NCBI GenBank assembly: GCA_938044775.1
Contig: CALIOE010000107.1
Location: 1 to 51,234 of the forward strand
DNA from: an uncultured Rhizobiaceae group bacterium
Lineage (GTDB): Bacteria; Pseudomonadota; Alphaproteobacteria; Rhizobiales; Rhizobiaceae
Length of the DNA stretch: 51,234 bases
Direction: 5' to 3'
Shown one piece after another: positions 16,584-25,251 of the stretch. Within the stretch, counting starts at the first letter, position 1, and each line of letters opens with the position of its first letter. A program made the translations under genes and the position numbers. The notes below the pieces were generated by a model. That model saw nothing but the letters and a program-made list of their open reading frames with translations. It was not told the origin of the DNA and searched no databases.

Positions 16584-18584
16584 ATGTTCAAAAAAATTCT
16601 GATCGCGAACCGCGGCGAAATTGCATGCCGTGTGATCAAAACAGCTCGCAAAATGGGCATCAAAACGGTGGCCGTCTTCTCTGACGCTGACCGCAGCGCA
16701 CTTCATGTGAGTATGGCAGACGAAGCCATACACATTGGCCCGGCCGCCGCCTCGGAGTCTTATATCGTGATCGATAAGATACTGAGCGCGATCGAACAAT
16801 CGGGCGCTGAGGCGGTTCACCCAGGTTACGGATTTCTTTCTGAAAACCCCAAATTTGCCGAAGCTCTTAAAAAGGCGAAAGTCGCCTTCATCGGCCCTCC
16901 CGTCGGTGCAATCGAAGCCATGGGCGACAAGATCACCTCCAAGAAGCTGGCGCAGGAAGCCGGCGTGTCCACGGTGCCCGGCCATATGGGTTTGATTGAA
17001 GATGCTGAGGAGGCCATCAAGATCTCAAAGGAGATTGGCTACCCGGTCATGATCAAAGCCAGCGCTGGAGGTGGTGGCAAGGGGATGCGGATTGCCTGGA
17101 ACGACAACGATGCGCGCGAAGGTTTTCAGTCTTCCAAGAATGAGGCAGCGAGCTCATTTGGCGACGACCGCATCTTCATTGAAAAATTTGTAACCCAGCC
17201 CCGACATATTGAGATTCAGGTTCTTGGCGATGGTCACGGCAACTGCGTCTATCTGGGCGAGCGCGAGTGTTCCATTCAAAGACGTAACCAGAAGGTTATT
17301 GAAGAGGCTCCCTCACCTTTCCTGGACGAAAAAACGCGCAGAGCCATGGGCGAGCAGGCAGTGGCACTCGCCAAGGCGGTAGACTACGCAAGTGCCGGGA
17401 CGGTGGAGTTCATCGTCGACGCAGAGAAAAAGTTCTACTTCCTGGAAATGAACACACGTTTGCAGGTGGAACACCCTGTCACCGAACTGATCACAGGAGT
17501 AGATCTGGTTGAACAGATGATCCGCGTGGCGGCAGGTGAAAAGCTGACTGTTGAGCAGGATGATGTGAAACTGAACGGATGGGCGATTGAAAGCCGCCTT
17601 TATGCAGAAGATCCTTATCGGGGTTTTCTACCTTCGATCGGCCGTCTGACCCGATATCGCCCACCGGCCGAGGGTAAGCGCGGTAATTCGATCATCAGAA
17701 ACGATACCGGTGTCTACGAGGGCGGCGAAATCTCCATGTACTACGATCCCATGATTGCCAAGCTCTGCACCTGGGCGCCCGACAGAGCTTCAGCAATTGA
17801 GGCGATGCGCAAGGCGCTCGATACTTTCGAAGTCGAAGGAATCGGTCACAACGTTCCGTTCCTCTCAGCCGTTATGGACCACGAACGCTTCGCGTCAGGA
17901 AACATCACTACCGCATTCATCGAGGAAGAGTATCCCGAGGGCTTTGCGGGAACACAGCCGGACAAAAAAACAACCGAAAAACTTGCCGCTATCGCCGCAT
18001 GCATGAACATGATTGCGCAACTGCGTCGGACCCGCATCTCCGGCGCCATGACGAATCACAAGCGCCGGGTGGGCAAAAAATGGGTTGTATCGCTGAATGG
18101 CGAACAGTTTGCGCTTTCTCTGAAGGCAAAGAACGAAGGCGCCAAGGTCAAGTTTGCCGATGGCTCGAAGATGCAGGTACTGACCCAATGGCGTCCGGGG
18201 CAGCCCCTGCTGCATGCGATCATTGACGGCAACCCCATGGCAGTCAAAGTGGCTGCCACGGCCGGCGGCTACGAATTGCGCTATCGCGGAGCGACTCTCC
18301 AGGCCGGCATCATGACACCGCGTACTGCTGAACTCAGCACACACATGATCGAAAAGCTGCCGCCGGATACATCGAAACAACTGCTTTGCCCGATGCCGGG
18401 TCTGGTCGTTGCGGTTCACGTCGCAGAAGGCGACGAAATCCAGGAAGGTCAGGCACTGGCGACGGTCGAAGCTATGAAAATGGAGAATATCCTGCGGGCC
18501 GAACGAAAAACGACGGTCGCCAAGGTAAATGCAGCCGTCGGCGAAAGCCTCGCTGTCGATGATATTATTCTGGAGTTCAATTAA
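16584..18584 (+). CDS. pccA: Propionyl-CoA carboxylase alpha subunit (biotin carboxylase and carrier)
   Basis: A 666-residue subunit. The biotin carboxylase part (about 1-450) opens with FKKILIANRGEIACRVI and contains the ATP-grasp segment SAGGGGKGMRIAW, GERECSIQRRNQKV, and NTRLQVEHPVTE. A middle BT-type domain (about 500-590) joins the two subunits. The C-terminal biotinyl domain carries EAMKMEN with the biotinylated Lys632. With PccB it fixes bicarbonate onto propionyl-CoA with ATP. Length and domain order match propionyl-CoA rather than acetyl-CoA carboxylase (which lacks the fused carrier). The stop is seven bases from the stop of the convergent Flp gene. Confidence 0.97.
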   Translation: MFKKILIANRGEIACRVIKTARKMGIKTVAVFSDADRSALHVSMADEAIHIGPAAASESYIVIDKILSAIEQSGAEAVHPGYGFLSENPKFAEALKKAKVAFIGPPVGAIEAMGDKITSKKLAQEAGVSTVPGHMGLIEDAEEAIKISKEIGYPVMIKASAGGGGKGMRIAWNDNDAREGFQSSKNEAASSFGDDRIFIEKFVTQPRHIEIQVLGDGHGNCVYLGERECSIQRRNQKVIEEAPSPFLDEKTRRAMGEQAVALAKAVDYASAGTVEFIVDAEKKFYFLEMNTRLQVEHPVTELITGVDLVEQMIRVAAGEKLTVEQDDVKLNGWAIESRLYAEDPYRGFLPSIGRLTRYRPPAEGKRGNSIIRNDTGVYEGGEISMYYDPMIAKLCTWAPDRASAIEAMRKALDTFEVEGIGHNVPFLSAVMDHERFASGNITTAFIEEEYPEGFAGTQPDKKTTEKLAAIAACMNMIAQLRRTRISGAMTNHKRRVGKKWVVSLNGEQFALSLKAKNEGAKVKFADGSKMQVLTQWRPGQPLLHAIIDGNPMAVKVAATAGGYELRYRGATLQAGIMTPRTAELSTHMIEKLPPDTSKQLLCPMPGLVVAVHVAEGDEIQEGQALATVEAMKMENILRAERKTTVAKVNAAVGESLAVDDIILEFN

Positions 18585-18590
18585 CCGAGA

Positions 18591-18761
18591 TCAGCTCAGG
18601 CCGTCTGTAGCGTTTTCAAATGGTTCAGGAAGCCAGAGGCCAACCTGACGCATGCCGAAAATTGACACTAAAGCGATCAGCATCATCAAAAAACAATATT
18701 CAATCGCTGTGGCTCCGGACTCATCAGCCCAGAAACGCTTCAAAGTGCTGCCTCGATTCAT
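18591..18761 (-). CDS. Flp-type (type IVb) pilin, isolated
   Basis: A 56-residue prepilin starting MNRGSTLKRFWADESG, followed by the processing site G/ATAIEYCF (cleavage after Gly16, with Glu at +5) and a hydrophobic helix ending near FGMRQVG. Flp pilins are cut by the TadV/CpaA peptidase and assembled by the tad/cpa machine. No cpa or tad gene is present here, so it depends on machinery elsewhere or is a spare copy. A cysteine sits within the helix. The ATG at 18761 follows a GGCGGA stretch. It is convergent with pccA. Confidence 0.82.
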   Translation of the reverse strand: MNRGSTLKRFWADESGATAIEYCFLMMLIALVSIFGMRQVGLWLPEPFENATDGLS

Positions 18762-19131
18762 ACATCCGCCAATCAACTTAGTCCCCTGCCCCCACAACAA
18801 GTTAACATCGGTGTGTTAACACTTGGTGCAGTCATTGTTGGGTTTTTCAAGGTATCGGAAAGCAAAACGTTCATCCAGACTCACGCAATTCAGTCTCATA
18901 AATTGGTTGAAAAACCGCCGGACAATAACAACCAGCGCTTCGCGAACCGATTGAAATGCGCTGATGCTGCTCGACAACAATGTCGGCAGACCAGAGCATG
19001 GTCATGGGATCAGCAGGCAAATTCGAAGGCAGAACCGGGGTCAGTGCTTGTGCGTCAAGCCTAAGTTTGGGGGTCAATCGGCCGGTGCAGCCATTCAGAT
19101 GCACCTTTAGGTCTGCAGTACAAACCGCCGC
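18762..19131. other. Intergenic stretch without a supported gene
   Basis: The 370 bases upstream of the pilin gene and downstream of the SH3/coiled-coil gene hold only short open frames with no start signal or recognisable motif. The pilin promoter should be near 18770-18860, which is AT-richer. Confidence 0.5.
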
Positions 19132-20550
19132 CTACCAGCTTTCCTCTTCGAGCGGAAACTGGCGCAAATATTCCGGGTCATCCGTGCATCGCACAAACAG
19201 CATGCCAGGCGAACCCGGGCTGCGTCCGCCATCTGCAATGCCGGAACACTCGTTGTTCACCAGCAGCATGAGTGCAAAGTGACGAACGGCGATTACCTCT
19301 TCAGCACTGGCTCGCTTGGACTTTTGACCAGGGAGTTTGGAAAGACGTTTGTCATTCAGCGCCTTCGTATATTTCTTGGGGCGCTCCGCCAGTTCAATAG
19401 GGTTGGGATTCGCGGATTCATATACCGTCTCTGGCTCCGTCGAGGCGGTTGCGGATGGGTCAACTTTGGCGACCTCGACGTTCTCCTGTTCGGGCGTCTC
19501 GGCAGCTTTTTTTGCCTCAGCAGCCGCATTTTTGGCCTCAGCGGCTGCTTTTTCCGCCTCAGCAGCCTTTTTCATCTCTGCCGTTTTCACAGCTTCGGCT
19601 TTGTCGCGGGCTTCTTGTTGTTCTTTTTTTACTTTTTCCGCTTCAGCCAGTTTTTCTTCCTCGGCCTTTCTGGTTTTCGCGGCTTCGGCTTCCGCTAGTT
19701 TTCTTGCTTCAGCTTCCGCTGCGTCCGCATCTCTTTTTGCCTTGGCCGCCTTTGCCACTTTTTCTGCCTCCTGGCGCGCGATCTCGGCCTTTTTTTCCTC
19801 TTCGCGTTTGGCTGCTGCCAGCGCTTCTTCCTCACGTTTGGCTGCTGCCAGCGCTTCTTCGTCTTGTTTGTTTTTTGCCGCTTCGGCCTTCTGCGCAGCG
19901 GCAAGCGCCTCAGCGTCTTCCTTTTCCCTGGCAGCAGCCTCAGATGCGAGGCGCGTCTTCTCCGCCGCTTCTATTCGTTCCTTCTCAGCCACCTTCTGCG
20001 CGTCGGTGGGCTGGACCTCGCTCTCCGCGACGGCGCTTTCCTGTTTTTCCACCTCATTCTCGCCGGTTGCCTCAGCAGCCACCTTCTCCACATCAACAAC
20101 GTCGCCGGGATCGGCGGCAAAGGCTGTCCCCGGCCGATATGTGGGAACGGGTGGATTGCGCAACCGGGCCAACCGTCGAACCACATTGACCCGCCGGGTT
20201 CTGGATTTCTTCTTCGTTGGCTGAGTTTCCGCTTTGGCGGCATTGCCGTCGAGTGCTGCAAGAGGGACCCACAGCGCAGGCCTCTTTGTAATTTTGTCTC
20301 CAAAACTCGCCGTCAGCTGCTTCCGGTCGAGGTAGTCTGAGATGCGTGCCCAACCACCACGTGTTTCGAACACCGCAACACTGGATCCGTTCGCAAAGCC
20401 GTGGCCCGTAACCACTACGCACCGCGACGGGCAGAACCTCACCGTCGGGTCCTTAGTCAGCTTGCGCGTCGACTGGGCCTGCGCCGCACTTATCAGTGTC
20501 AGAGCCAGGACACCCAGCACCAATCCAAACGAATCCCAATTCCGCACCAT
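19132..20550 (-). CDS. Exported SH3-like / long coiled-coil protein
   Basis: A 472-residue protein with a signal peptide (MVRNWDSFGLVLGVLALTLISAAQA, residues 1-25). A bacterial SH3-like domain follows (about 33-90: CVVVTGHGFANGSSVAVFE, GGWARISDYL). From about 165 to 355 it is almost pure Ala/Glu/Lys heptads, a long charged coiled coil resembling the linker of TolA. A conserved-looking C-terminal part (about 385-472) includes VRHFALMLLVNNECSG and FVRCTDDPEYL. It may span the periplasm and bind peptidoglycan through the SH3 domain; the role is unknown. A GAGAGA lies upstream of the ATG at 20550. A 30-base tandem duplication lies in the coiled-coil part. Confidence 0.8.
   Translation of the reverse strand: MVRNWDSFGLVLGVLALTLISAAQAQSTRKLTKDPTVRFCPSRCVVVTGHGFANGSSVAVFETRGGWARISDYLDRKQLTASFGDKITKRPALWVPLAALDGNAAKAETQPTKKKSRTRRVNVVRRLARLRNPPVPTYRPGTAFAADPGDVVDVEKVAAEATGENEVEKQESAVAESEVQPTDAQKVAEKERIEAAEKTRLASEAAAREKEDAEALAAAQKAEAAKNKQDEEALAAAKREEEALAAAKREEEKKAEIARQEAEKVAKAAKAKRDADAAEAEARKLAEAEAAKTRKAEEEKLAEAEKVKKEQQEARDKAEAVKTAEMKKAAEAEKAAAEAKNAAAEAKKAAETPEQENVEVAKVDPSATASTEPETVYESANPNPIELAERPKKYTKALNDKRLSKLPGQKSKRASAEEVIAVRHFALMLLVNNECSGIADGGRSPGSPGMLFVRCTDDPEYLRQFPLEEESW
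19801..19860 (-). repeat. Tandem 30-base repeat inside the coiled-coil gene
   Basis: Two adjacent 30-base units (19801-19830 and 19831-19860) differ at only two positions. Each encodes the same ten residues, EEALAAAKRE. The near identity at DNA level shows a recent in-frame duplication that lengthens the coiled coil. Confidence 0.85.
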
Positions 20551-20738
20551 GATCAATTCTCTCGCCACAACCAAACGCACTCCCGCCACCAGGATAAAGC
20601 ATTGGCAAAAAAGGTGCAAAGCACAGCATCTTGATTTCCCCTATTCGTAGCACCGGCGCGAGTCTGCTGTTCAGTCACGCTTGGCCCGGCTCAACAAAGC
20701 CTGTAACCTGCGTCCAAACTGACGCCGCAGAGCTTTCC

Positions 20739-22889
20739 ATGACAAAAAAAACCACTCTTCCAAGAGACTGGCTCCAGATTGCAACCAGCGAAATGAAGGA
20801 TCGCGACCCTGAATCCCTGACCTGGCGCACACCTGAAGGTATTGATGTAAAACCCGTTTATACCGAAGCGGACTGCAAGAACCTGGATCACCTGGGCTCC
20901 CTACCCGGACAAGCTCCTTATACGCGCGGACCCAGGGCAACCATGTATTCCGGGCGCCCCTGGACAATCCGCCAATATGCCGGATTCTCCACAGCTGAGG
21001 AGTCGAACCAATTTTACCGGGCCGCGCTTGCCGGAGGTCAAAAAGGCCTCTCGGTCGCCTTCGATCTGGCAACTCATCGCGGCTACGACTCTGATCACCC
21101 TCGCGTTGTCGGCGATGTCGGAAAGGCCGGAGTCGCCATTGATTCCGTCGAGGACATGAAAATCCTGTTCGACGGCATTCCACTCGACGAGATGTCCGTC
21201 TCCATGACAATGAACGGGGCTGTGATTCCGGTGCTTGCGTCGTTCATTGTTGCCGGCGAGGAACAGGGCCACAGCCGTGCTGTGCTGTCGGGCACAATCC
21301 AGAACGACATTCTCAAGGAGTTCATGGTTCGAAACACTTACATCTTCCCGCCAGAACCGAGCATGCGGATTGTTGCAGACATCATCGAGTACACTGCAAA
21401 GGAAATGCCCCGCTACAACTCGATTTCGATTTCCGGTTACCACATTCAGGAGGCAGGCAGTACAATCGTTCAGGAGCTCGCCTTCACCCTTGCTGATGGG
21501 CGCGAATACGTTCGCGCCGCCATTGCCAAGGGCATGGATGTCGATGCATTTGCAGGCCGCCTTTCGTTCTTTTTCAATATGGGCATGAATTTCTTCATGG
21601 AAGCGGCGAAATTGCGGGCCGCACGCTACCTCTGGGCAGGCATGATGAAAGAGTTCGGCGCATCGGAACGCAGCCAGATGCTGCGCACCCATTGCCAGAC
21701 ATCTGGCGTCTCACTGCAGGAGCGCGACCCTTACAACAACATTGTCCGTACAGCATACGAAGCCATGAGTGCCGCGCTTGGAGGCACCCAAAGCCTGCAC
21801 ACGAACTCCTTTGACGAAGCAATCGCCCTGCCAACAGAGTTTTCCAGCCGCATTGCACGCAATACACAACTCATTCTGCAGAATGAGACAGGTGTCACCA
21901 AAGTCGTCGATCCTCTGGCGGGCTCATACTATGTCGAAAGCCTGACTGGCGATCTGATCCGCGAAGCCACCACACTCATGAACGAAATCGAGGCTCTGGG
22001 GGGCATGACGGACGCGATCAACCAGGGAATGCCGAAAGCGCGCATTGAGGAAGCAGCCGCCCAGAAACAGGCGCGCATCGACAAAGGCGAAGAGGTTATC
22101 GTTGGCGTCAACAAATTTCAGCCCAAAGTCGAGGACCCGGTTGACGTTCGCGACATTGACAACGCAGCAGTTCGAGACGCGCAGATCGCCCGCCTGATGC
22201 GTATCCGCAAAACGCGGAACGCGGACAGGCACAGCGCCGCGTTACAAGATCTTCAGCGGGTATGCGAAACGGGCGAAGGTAATATTCTTGAAACCGCCGT
22301 GGAAGCGGCAAGGGCGCGTGCCACTGTCGGCGAGATTTCAGCGGCTATGGAAAGCTCTTTTGGCCGTCATACCGCAGACATTGTTACCATTGAGGGCGTT
22401 TATGAGGCGGAGTATGGCGATGATCCCGCTTTCACAGAAACAAAAGAAGACGTGCGCTCTTTTGCGGAGAAGTTGGGTCGGAAGCCACGAATTTTGGTCA
22501 CGAAGATGGGGCAGGACGGTCACGATCGCGGTGCAAAAGTCATTGCTACAGCTTTTGGCGATCTGGGTTTCGATGTTACCGTCGCACCGTTGTTCCAAAC
22601 TCCGGAAGAAGCGGCCGAATGGGCCGTCAACAAAGACGTCGACATCGTTGGAGTATCCAGCCACGCTGCAGGTCACAAAACTTTGGCGCCAATGTTAGTC
22701 AAGGAACTGGCGGAAAGAAATGCTGCCGACAAGATCGTTATTTGCGGCGGGGTCATCCCGGGCCAGGACTACGAGATGTTGACGGATGCGGGCATTAAGG
22801 CCGTTTTTGGTCCAGGCACCAACATCCCGGAGGCCGCCATAAGCCTTCTTGGACTGCTGAAAGAGCAGCAGCGCGGACGCAACATTTAG
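20739..22889 (+). CDS. scpA: Methylmalonyl-CoA mutase (single-chain, B12-dependent)
   Basis: A 716-residue mutase that converts (R)-methylmalonyl-CoA to succinyl-CoA, completing the propionyl-CoA route begun by pccAB. The TIM-barrel part (about 30-550) has the substrate-binding segments [20 protein letters not shown] and [19 protein letters not shown]. The C-terminal cobalamin domain has GQDGHDRG (the DxHxxG motif, His595 as lower cobalt ligand) and [16 protein letters not shown]. The start is the ATG at 20739; the frame is open 36 codons further upstream without family support. It is divergent from the coiled-coil gene. Neither the epimerase nor the MeaB-type G protein is in the window. Confidence 0.97.
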   Translation: MTKKTTLPRDWLQIATSEMKDRDPESLTWRTPEGIDVKPVYTEADCKNLDHLGSLPGQAPYTRGPRATMYSGRPWTIRQYAGFSTAEESNQFYRAALAGGQKGLSVAFDLATHRGYDSDHPRVVGDVGKAGVAIDSVEDMKILFDGIPLDEMSVSMTMNGAVIPVLASFIVAGEEQGHSRAVLSGTIQNDILKEFMVRNTYIFPPEPSMRIVADIIEYTAKEMPRYNSISISGYHIQEAGSTIVQELAFTLADGREYVRAAIAKGMDVDAFAGRLSFFFNMGMNFFMEAAKLRAARYLWAGMMKEFGASERSQMLRTHCQTSGVSLQERDPYNNIVRTAYEAMSAALGGTQSLHTNSFDEAIALPTEFSSRIARNTQLILQNETGVTKVVDPLAGSYYVESLTGDLIREATTLMNEIEALGGMTDAINQGMPKARIEEAAAQKQARIDKGEEVIVGVNKFQPKVEDPVDVRDIDNAAVRDAQIARLMRIRKTRNADRHSAALQDLQRVCETGEGNILETAVEAARARATVGEISAAMESSFGRHTADIVTIEGVYEAEYGDDPAFTETKEDVRSFAEKLGRKPRILVTKMGQDGHDRGAKVIATAFGDLGFDVTVAPLFQTPEEAAEWAVNKDVDIVGVSSHAAGHKTLAPMLVKELAERNAADKIVICGGVIPGQDYEMLTDAGIKAVFGPGTNIPEAAISLLGLLKEQQRGRNI

Positions 22890-22984
22890 CCACCAATGGT
22901 AGGGACAGGATCAATCGAACCCACATCGGTTGCAAAAGCCTGCCCGTGAATCCTGGCCATGCATCCTGGCCATGTATCCTGGCA

Positions 22985-23371
22985 TCAATCCGTTCTCGCT
23001 GCCTTGACGGCGATCTCGACCTTCCATTCCGGGCTTGCCAATCCGCAAACCAGCATGGTCGAAGCGCATACGTGTCCTTCGAGCATCTTGTCACGAATAC
23101 CGCGATATACTGCCACCTGATCATGATCGCTCACCATGGCAAGAACGTCCACAATATCGGCTTTGTCCATACCTGCAGCGCGCAATACAGCGAAGACATT
23201 CTGCCACGCCAACTCGTGCTGCATTTCGGGATCTTCGGGCAGGTCACCGGCGGGTGAAATTCCGACTTGACCTGAAATATGCAGAATGCGCGCTTCACCA
23301 ACAACTTCCATGGCCTGGGCATATTGAGAGAAGGGTGGCGGTGCGTCTTCTGTATTGATCTGGCGATTCAT
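22985..23371 (-). CDS. RidA (YjgF/YER057c) family protein
   Basis: A 128-residue member of the Rid superfamily. It shows ARILHISGQVGISPAGDLPEDPEMQ in two parts, LAWQNVFAVLRAAGMDKADIV, and the C-terminal CASTMLVCGLASPEWKVEIAVKAA. Rid proteins form trimers and hydrolyse reactive enamine/imine intermediates. The position usually holding the catalytic arginine of RidA proper (RP before the active loop) is not clear here; the sequence has STMLVCGL in place of RxxVxVxxLP, so it may belong to a Rid1-7 subgroup without deaminase activity. The ATG at 23371 follows AAGAGAAA. It converges on methylmalonyl-CoA mutase. Confidence 0.85.
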   Translation of the reverse strand: MNRQINTEDAPPPFSQYAQAMEVVGEARILHISGQVGISPAGDLPEDPEMQHELAWQNVFAVLRAAGMDKADIVDVLAMVSDHDQVAVYRGIRDKMLEGHVCASTMLVCGLASPEWKVEIAVKAARTD

Positions 23372-23749
23372 CGATTTCTCTTTCACTGTTCGTTGATATC
23401 CTGCCTTGCGAACCGCAGCGTTCAGGTTCGTAGTAAGCTCGAGCAGATGATATCGAGCCAGGCAGAGATGAACACAACAAAGTCGAATCCGGAACCGCTT
23501 TCACAAGCAGTTTCCAAATCTTGATTTCAGCAGCAGAGAGTCCGGCGTCTTGTGACGCCGTGGCTCGGTTACCGCTCTGCAATCAGGATCGCATCAGCAC
23601 AATGCGCAGGGCGCTGAAAATTGGAAGTGTTGGGGCACCTGCCGGAAACGAAAGAGACCCTCAGCCATGACTGCACCTTGATTTACTTCAAGACGTGGCC
23701 TTGCCTGACTTCCTGTTCCCTCAACAAAAATGCCTTGAAAGAGAAGTCC
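23372..23749. other. Intergenic stretch with one hairpin, no supported gene
   Basis: This region separates the divergent RidA and kelch genes and should carry both promoters. It contains a perfect seven-base hairpin at 23543-23560 (CGGCGTC, loop TTGT, GACGCCG) with no T-run after it. No open frame here has a credible start or a known motif. Confidence 0.5.
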
Positions 23750-24673
23750 ATGCCATCCTGGGAGACGATCAACTGCAAAGGAGCGCCGCATGCGCGTCAC
23801 GAAAACGGCTTCGCGGAAGTCGATGGGAAGTTTTACCTTTTTGGTGGCCGACGCATTCAACCGGTCGATGTGTTTGACCCGGCGACGGCCACCTGGACAC
23901 ATTCCAGTCCACCACCGATGGAAATTCATCATTTTCAACCTGTAACAATTGACGATGAATTATGGTTGCTGGGCACCATGACGGGCACGTTTCCCCGAGA
24001 AACTCCACTCGAAACCGCATTTATTTATCATCCTGCAACCGACAGCTGGAAAGAAGGGCCGACCGTTCCAGAGCGACGTCGACGTGGTGGAGCGGGATGC
24101 GTTCTGCACAGCGACGGTTGGATCTACGTGGTTGGCGGCATTGTTGATGGGCACCACTCCGGGACTCAGGCCTGGTTTGACCGCCTCAATCCCGCAACCG
24201 GCGATTGGGAAATTTTGCCGGACGCGCCACGCAAGCGTGATCACGCACCAGCCGCAATTGTCGGCGACAAGCTCTACTATTTCGGCGGCCGCGAGACCGG
24301 TCGCCATGATGGAAGTGACTACAACATCTTCTTTTTCCACACGATATCTGAGGTAGATGTCTACGACTTTTCCTCCGGAGAATGGTCAACACTGAAACAA
24401 CATCTTCCGGTGCCTACGGCAGCCGGTGGTGCCGGAGTGATTGGCGGAAAAATCTATTACGCAGGCGGCGAAGCGGGTCGAGCGGAAGCATACACTGAAA
24501 TGCAGATTCTTGATCCCGATACGGGAAACTGGACGCTCGGTCCGCCCTTGAAACGCGCCCGTCATGGCACCAATGCCCTCATTTTTGAAGGAGCCATGTG
24601 GATTGCTGTCGGCAGTGGTGCACGCGGCGGGGAGCCCGAACTGAGTTCTCTTGAGCGATACCAGGTCAGTTGA
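23750..24673 (+). CDS. Kelch-repeat beta-propeller protein
   Basis: A 307-residue protein made of about six kelch blades. Repeats are visible from the GG pairs followed by spaced Tyr/Trp: FYLFGGRRIQPVDVFDPATATW, WIYVVGGIVDGH, DKLYYFGGRETG, GKIYYAGGEAG and DPDTGNWTLGPPL. There is no signal peptide, so it probably stays in the cytoplasm. Bacterial kelch proteins include sialate mutarotases and galactose-oxidase-like enzymes, but the copper-binding residues of the latter are not seen. The start is the ATG at 23750 with AGAGAAG upstream; the frame is open 43 codons further. The function is open. Confidence 0.85.
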   Translation: MPSWETINCKGAPHARHENGFAEVDGKFYLFGGRRIQPVDVFDPATATWTHSSPPPMEIHHFQPVTIDDELWLLGTMTGTFPRETPLETAFIYHPATDSWKEGPTVPERRRRGGAGCVLHSDGWIYVVGGIVDGHHSGTQAWFDRLNPATGDWEILPDAPRKRDHAPAAIVGDKLYYFGGRETGRHDGSDYNIFFFHTISEVDVYDFSSGEWSTLKQHLPVPTAAGGAGVIGGKIYYAGGEAGRAEAYTEMQILDPDTGNWTLGPPLKRARHGTNALIFEGAMWIAVGSGARGGEPELSSLERYQVS

Positions 24674-24753
24674 CGGACAGTGCTCGTCTGGTTCAGCCGT
24701 CCAATAACTGACCCAGGCGGCATTCCCTGCCTTGATCAGAAAACGTGATTGCA

Positions 24754-24783
24754 TTGTATATACAAACGATATCTATGCGATAT
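24754..24783. promoter_or_regulatory. Palindrome and direct repeats before the ribbon-helix-helix gene
   Basis: A perfect 12-base palindrome TTGTATATACAA (24754-24765) is followed by two copies of CGATAT (24767-24772 and 24778-24783), 11 bases apart. A TTGATC at 24732-24737 stands at -35 distance from the palindrome, so a repressor bound here would cover the -10 region. Ribbon-helix-helix proteins usually bind such short repeats one helical turn apart, which suggests self-regulation. Confidence 0.42.
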
Positions 24784-24814
24784 ATGTTGAATAGATGGGG
24801 AGGACGCGTCAGCT

Positions 24815-24997
24815 ATGGCCACCAAAAAAAAGTCGAAGACGAGTAAGACGCGAAAGGACAGCCAACTCATCATTCGCATCAACGGCGGCGAACGGGACGA
24901 GTTTGTTGCTCTTTGCGACGAACTCGACACCAGCGCAGCGCGCGAAATTAGACGATTCATACGCGAATTTCTTCTAGAGCGGGCGGCACAAACTTAA
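24815..24997 (+). CDS. Small ribbon-helix-helix-like DNA-binding protein with lysine-rich arm
   Basis: A 60-residue protein. Residues 1-15 are a lysine-rich arm (MATKKKSKTSKTRKD), followed by a beta-strand SQLIIRIN and two helices (GERDEFVALCDELD and TSAAREIRRFIREFLLE), which fits the MetJ/Arc ribbon-helix-helix fold. No toxin gene follows, so it is not a normal antitoxin. A GGGGAGG lies 11 bases before the ATG. It is the first of three consecutive basic-protein genes. The family call comes from the strand-helix-helix pattern only. Confidence 0.65.
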   Translation: MATKKKSKTSKTRKDSQLIIRINGGERDEFVALCDELDTSAAREIRRFIREFLLERAAQT

Positions 24998-25036
24998 AAC
25001 ACCACGTGGAATCATCCAGTCATCACGGAGAAAACA

Positions 25037-25156
25037 ATGTCGAAGAAAAGCAAAGTGAAGTCTCTGAAAAAGGAGATCAAGGTTCGCAAGGCTAAGGTCG
25101 CCAGACACAAGGCCAGGATCAAGGCGGCGCGCAAGTCTTTGAAAAAGGCTGCCTGA
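25037..25156 (+). CDS. 39-residue very basic peptide
   Basis: An open frame of 40 codons starting MSKKSKVKSLKKEIK and ending KSLKKAA. Eighteen of 39 residues are Lys or Arg and only one is acidic. It would form one long amphipathic helix, like the lysine-rich tails of histone H1-like bacterial proteins. A clear GGAG stands eight bases before the ATG. It lies between the ribbon-helix-helix gene (39 bases before) and the helix-hairpin-helix gene (95 bases after), and has the same lysine-rich make-up. Too short for homology reasoning; the ribosome site and composition support it. Confidence 0.62.
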   Translation: MSKKSKVKSLKKEIKVRKAKVARHKARIKAARKSLKKAA

Positions 25157-25251
25157 ACCAAGCCTGCCTAACGGGAGGTCATTAAGGGCACGATCAGGAC
25201 CAACCTCTTTTTTTCGCGACTGGATTAGTTCGAACTTTCAAGGAGAACAAC

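Noticed and set aside
18871-19104. Minus-strand frame of 77 residues between the pilin and coiled-coil genes
   Set aside because: No ribosome site and no family; left as intergenic.
19337-20224. Long plus-strand open frame (295 residues) of Ser/Ala/Phe-rich sequence
   Set aside because: It is antisense to the Ala/Glu/Lys coiled-coil gene; low-complexity codons on one strand leave the other free of stops. No motif or start signal.
20620-20738. Cobalamin riboswitch before methylmalonyl-CoA mutase
   Set aside because: No B12-box-like sequence and the leader is too short for the element.
20901-21692. Minus-strand frame of 263 residues inside methylmalonyl-CoA mutase
   Set aside because: Antisense shadow of a well-conserved gene; composition (many Cys/His/Arg) is not protein-like.
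23543-23560. Seven-base perfect hairpin as a terminator
   Set aside because: No T-run on either side and it lies between divergent genes, where no terminator is needed.
24815-24997. Ribbon-helix-helix gene as the antitoxin of a toxin-antitoxin pair
   Set aside because: No toxin-like gene (RelE, PIN, GNAT) follows; the next genes encode basic peptides.
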